A stretch of DNA of 6,892 bases from Deltaproteobacteria bacterium (GTDB taxonomy: Bacteria > Myxococcota_A > Polyangia > Polyangiales > Houyiibacteriaceae): NCBI GenBank assembly GCA_019309605.1, contig JAFDFW010000278.1:1-6892 (forward strand), in the 5' to 3' direction. The position numbers were made by a program, and so were the translations under genes. Positions 5,505 through 6,892 of the stretch are shown here, piece by piece. Below the pieces are notes generated by a model. It made no database searches, was not told where the DNA came from, and saw only the letters and a program-made list of their open reading frames with translations. Position 1 is the first letter of the stretch; each line of letters begins with the position of its first letter.

Positions 5505-5933
5505 GTGAGCAGTTCCGATGCAGACACGCGCCAAGCGCGCGGGTGCTCCGCGATTCTCTTAGTCGATCACGGAAGCCGTCGCGCTCAAGCCAATGGATTG
5601 CTCGATGAAGTCGCCGCGATCGTGAGGCAACGCCTCGGCACCGGGAGCATCGTGGAGGCCGCACACATGGAGATCGCGGAACCGACGATCGCACAGGGAT
5701 TTTCTCGCTGCGTGGAGCAAGGAGCCACTACGGTCGTTGTGCATCCCTTCATGCTCGCGCCCGGCCGGCACGTCACCGAAGACCTTCCGCGACTGATCAC
5801 GGACGCCGCAGAGGCGCACGAGGGAGTGGCGTTTGCAATGGCAGACCCCCTCGGAAGCCATGCGGGCGTCATCGACGCGGTGATCGAACGATGCGAAGCG
5901 GCGTTTCCAAACGGCGAACTGGACGAGCACTAA
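5505..5933 (+). CDS. Short CbiX/SirB-type sirohydrochlorin chelatase
   Basis: This 142-residue protein belongs to the small single-domain CbiX family, which inserts cobalt or iron into sirohydrochlorin for cobalamin or siroheme synthesis. ILLVDHGSRR at 17-26 carries His22. VVVHPFMLAPGRH at 77-89 carries His80, the second likely metal-site histidine, plus His89. The length fits the half-size CbiX proteins, which act as homodimers. The start is GTG 5505: an in-frame TGA lies at 5502-5504, and no other start codon precedes the first strand. No other tetrapyrrole gene is in the window, so the metal (Co or Fe) cannot be decided. Some relatives in this family are of unproven function. The TAA stop at 5931-5933 overlaps the stop of the convergent oxidoreductase gene. 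Confidence 0.88.
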   Translation: MSSSDADTRQARGCSAILLVDHGSRRAQANGLLDEVAAIVRQRLGTGSIVEAAHMEIAEPTIAQGFSRCVEQGATTVVVHPFMLAPGRHVTEDLPRLITDAAEAHEGVAFAMADPLGSHAGVIDAVIERCEAAFPNGELDEH

Positions 5934-6892
5934 GGGATCAGGACGACTTTGCCTGTGGTTCTTCGAGCAGCAAGCGCTTCGAGCGCGGCCGCAGCTTCAG
6001 TCAGCGGATAAGTCGCGGAAACCAAGGGGGCGATCTTGCCGGCGGCATAGAGCCGAGAGAGGGCTTCCTGAGTGTCCTGAAGCACCCGCAGATTCTTCTC
6101 GAAGTACAGACCCCAATGCAGCCCGACCAATGAGAAATTCTTCACCAGGACACGACTCATCTGCGCGGATGGAATTCGTCCGCTCGCAAACCCGATGACG
6201 AGGATCCGCCCCTCGAATGCGATGCATTTCGTCGAAAGGTCGAAGGTATCCCCCCCGACGGGGTCGTAGATCACGTCGGCCCCGCGGCCATCGGTCAGCT
6301 CCTTGACGCGCGCGACCCAGTCATCTTCCCGGTAGTTGATCACGGCATCCGCACCGTGTTGCTTCGCGAGGTCGAGCTTGTCGGGAGTGCCCGCCGTGCC
6401 GATGACACGCGCGCCGAGCGCGACGCCGATCTGGACGGCCGCGAGTCCGACGCCGCCAGCCGCGGCGTGTACCAAGAGAGTCTCCCCCTCTCGCAGGTTC
6501 GCCCGGCGCACGAGGCCAACGTACGAGGTCTGATAGACGATACCCAACGCCGCGGCCTCCTCGAACGTCATCTGCGGAGGCATGGGGAAGACGCGTTCCT
6601 GCGGCACCGCCACGGTCGAAGCAAAGCCGCCGTACTCCAAGAACCCGTTCACACGATCACCAACGGAGAAGCGCTCCACCCCTTCGCCGACTCCGCGGAC
6701 CGTGCCCGCAACCTCCGCGCCAGGCGAGAACGGAAGCTCCGGACGAACCTGGTACTTGCCTTGCGTGATCAGGATGTCGAAGAAGTTGCAGCCAGCGGCG
6801 CTGACATCCATGACGACCTGACCCGGATCGGCAGAAACCGCATCGAGCTCCTCGCGCTCCAGGGAGCCCGGACCTCCGAGTTCGCGCACGAC
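5930..6892 (-). CDS. NAD(P)H:quinone oxidoreductase, zinc-independent MDR family (5' partial)
   Basis: The open frame continues to the right edge without a natural start. The first visible codons (VVRELGGPGSLE) correspond to the usual N-terminal region MxAxVVRELGGP, so only about four residues are missing; the GTG at 6889 is internal. Numbering from that GTG: the GroES-like substrate domain is at roughly 1-120 (GAEVAGTV at 57-64, GDRV at 77-80), and the Rossmann nucleotide-binding motif AAGGVG is at 143-148 in HAAAGGVGLAAVQ. The structural-zinc cysteines of alcohol dehydrogenases are absent, as expected for the quinone reductase/crotonase-like MDR group. Likely reaction: NADPH-dependent reduction of quinones or of alpha,beta-unsaturated carbonyls. 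The TAG stop (5932-5930) overlaps the convergent chelatase gene by 4 nt. The substrate is not readable from sequence. Confidence 0.9.
   Translation of the reverse strand, partial: VVRELGGPGSLEREELDAVSADPGQVVMDVSAAGCNFFDILITQGKYQVRPELPFSPGAEVAGTVRGVGEGVERFSVGDRVNGFLEYGGFASTVAVPQERVFPMPPQMTFEEAAALGIVYQTSYVGLVRRANLREGETLLVHAAAGGVGLAAVQIGVALGARVIGTAGTPDKLDLAKQHGADAVINYREDDWVARVKELTDGRGADVIYDPVGGDTFDLSTKCIAFEGRILVIGFASGRIPSAQMSRVLVKNFSLVGLHWGLYFEKNLRVLQDTQEALSRLYAAGKIAPLVSATYPLTEAAAALEALAARRTTGKVVLIP

Noticed and set aside
6860..6892. GTG at 6889 as the true start of the quinone oxidoreductase
   Set aside because: The preceding codon is also in frame and matches the family's usual VVRELGGP segment, so the start lies beyond the window.

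Overview
This is a GC-rich bacterial chromosome segment with dense, overlapping genes. It most likely comes from a Myxococcota (deltaproteobacterial) genome, perhaps of the Polyangia type. The basis is the glycine-rich cysteine-containing lipoprotein at the left edge, the adjacent era-der pair, and the general protein style. That placement is recognition from memory, not a computed result. No mobile element, tRNA, rRNA or CRISPR array is visible. No stretch longer than about 110 bases lacks a gene.

Layout: (1) 1-403, minus strand: the N-terminal part of a secreted lipoprotein with a six-cysteine module followed by Gly-Gly-X repeats, cut by the window edge. (2) 490-2726, plus strand: two ribosome-assembly GTPases, Era and Der, joined by an ATGA overlap. 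Era appears to lack about 23-25 residues holding its G2/switch I region. (3) 4056-2727, minus strand: a tight three-gene operon of a PIN-like protein and two hotdog-fold thioesterases in tandem. It ends exactly against the stop codon of der. (4) 4165-5933, plus strand: a single reading frame fusing a low-molecular-weight protein-tyrosine-phosphatase to a fructosamine/ribulosamine 3-kinase, then a short CbiX/SirB-type chelatase. (5) 6892-5930, minus strand: a zinc-independent quinone oxidoreductase, 5'-truncated by the window edge, whose stop codon overlaps that of the chelatase gene.

The most interesting object is the phosphatase-kinase fusion. In bacteria these two enzymes are known as neighbouring genes in protein deglycation: the phosphatase removes the 5-phosphate from ribulosamine 5-phosphate adducts, and the kinase phosphorylates O3 so that the adduct falls off. 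Here both steps sit on one chain in pathway order, and the phosphatase part has lost its usual C-terminal helix at the joint. The second item to check is the shortened Era. It could be a real in-frame deletion in a normally essential GTPase, or an assembly error. The two convergent gene ends (der/thioesterase and chelatase/oxidoreductase) have no spacer at all, so no ordinary hairpin terminator fits between them.
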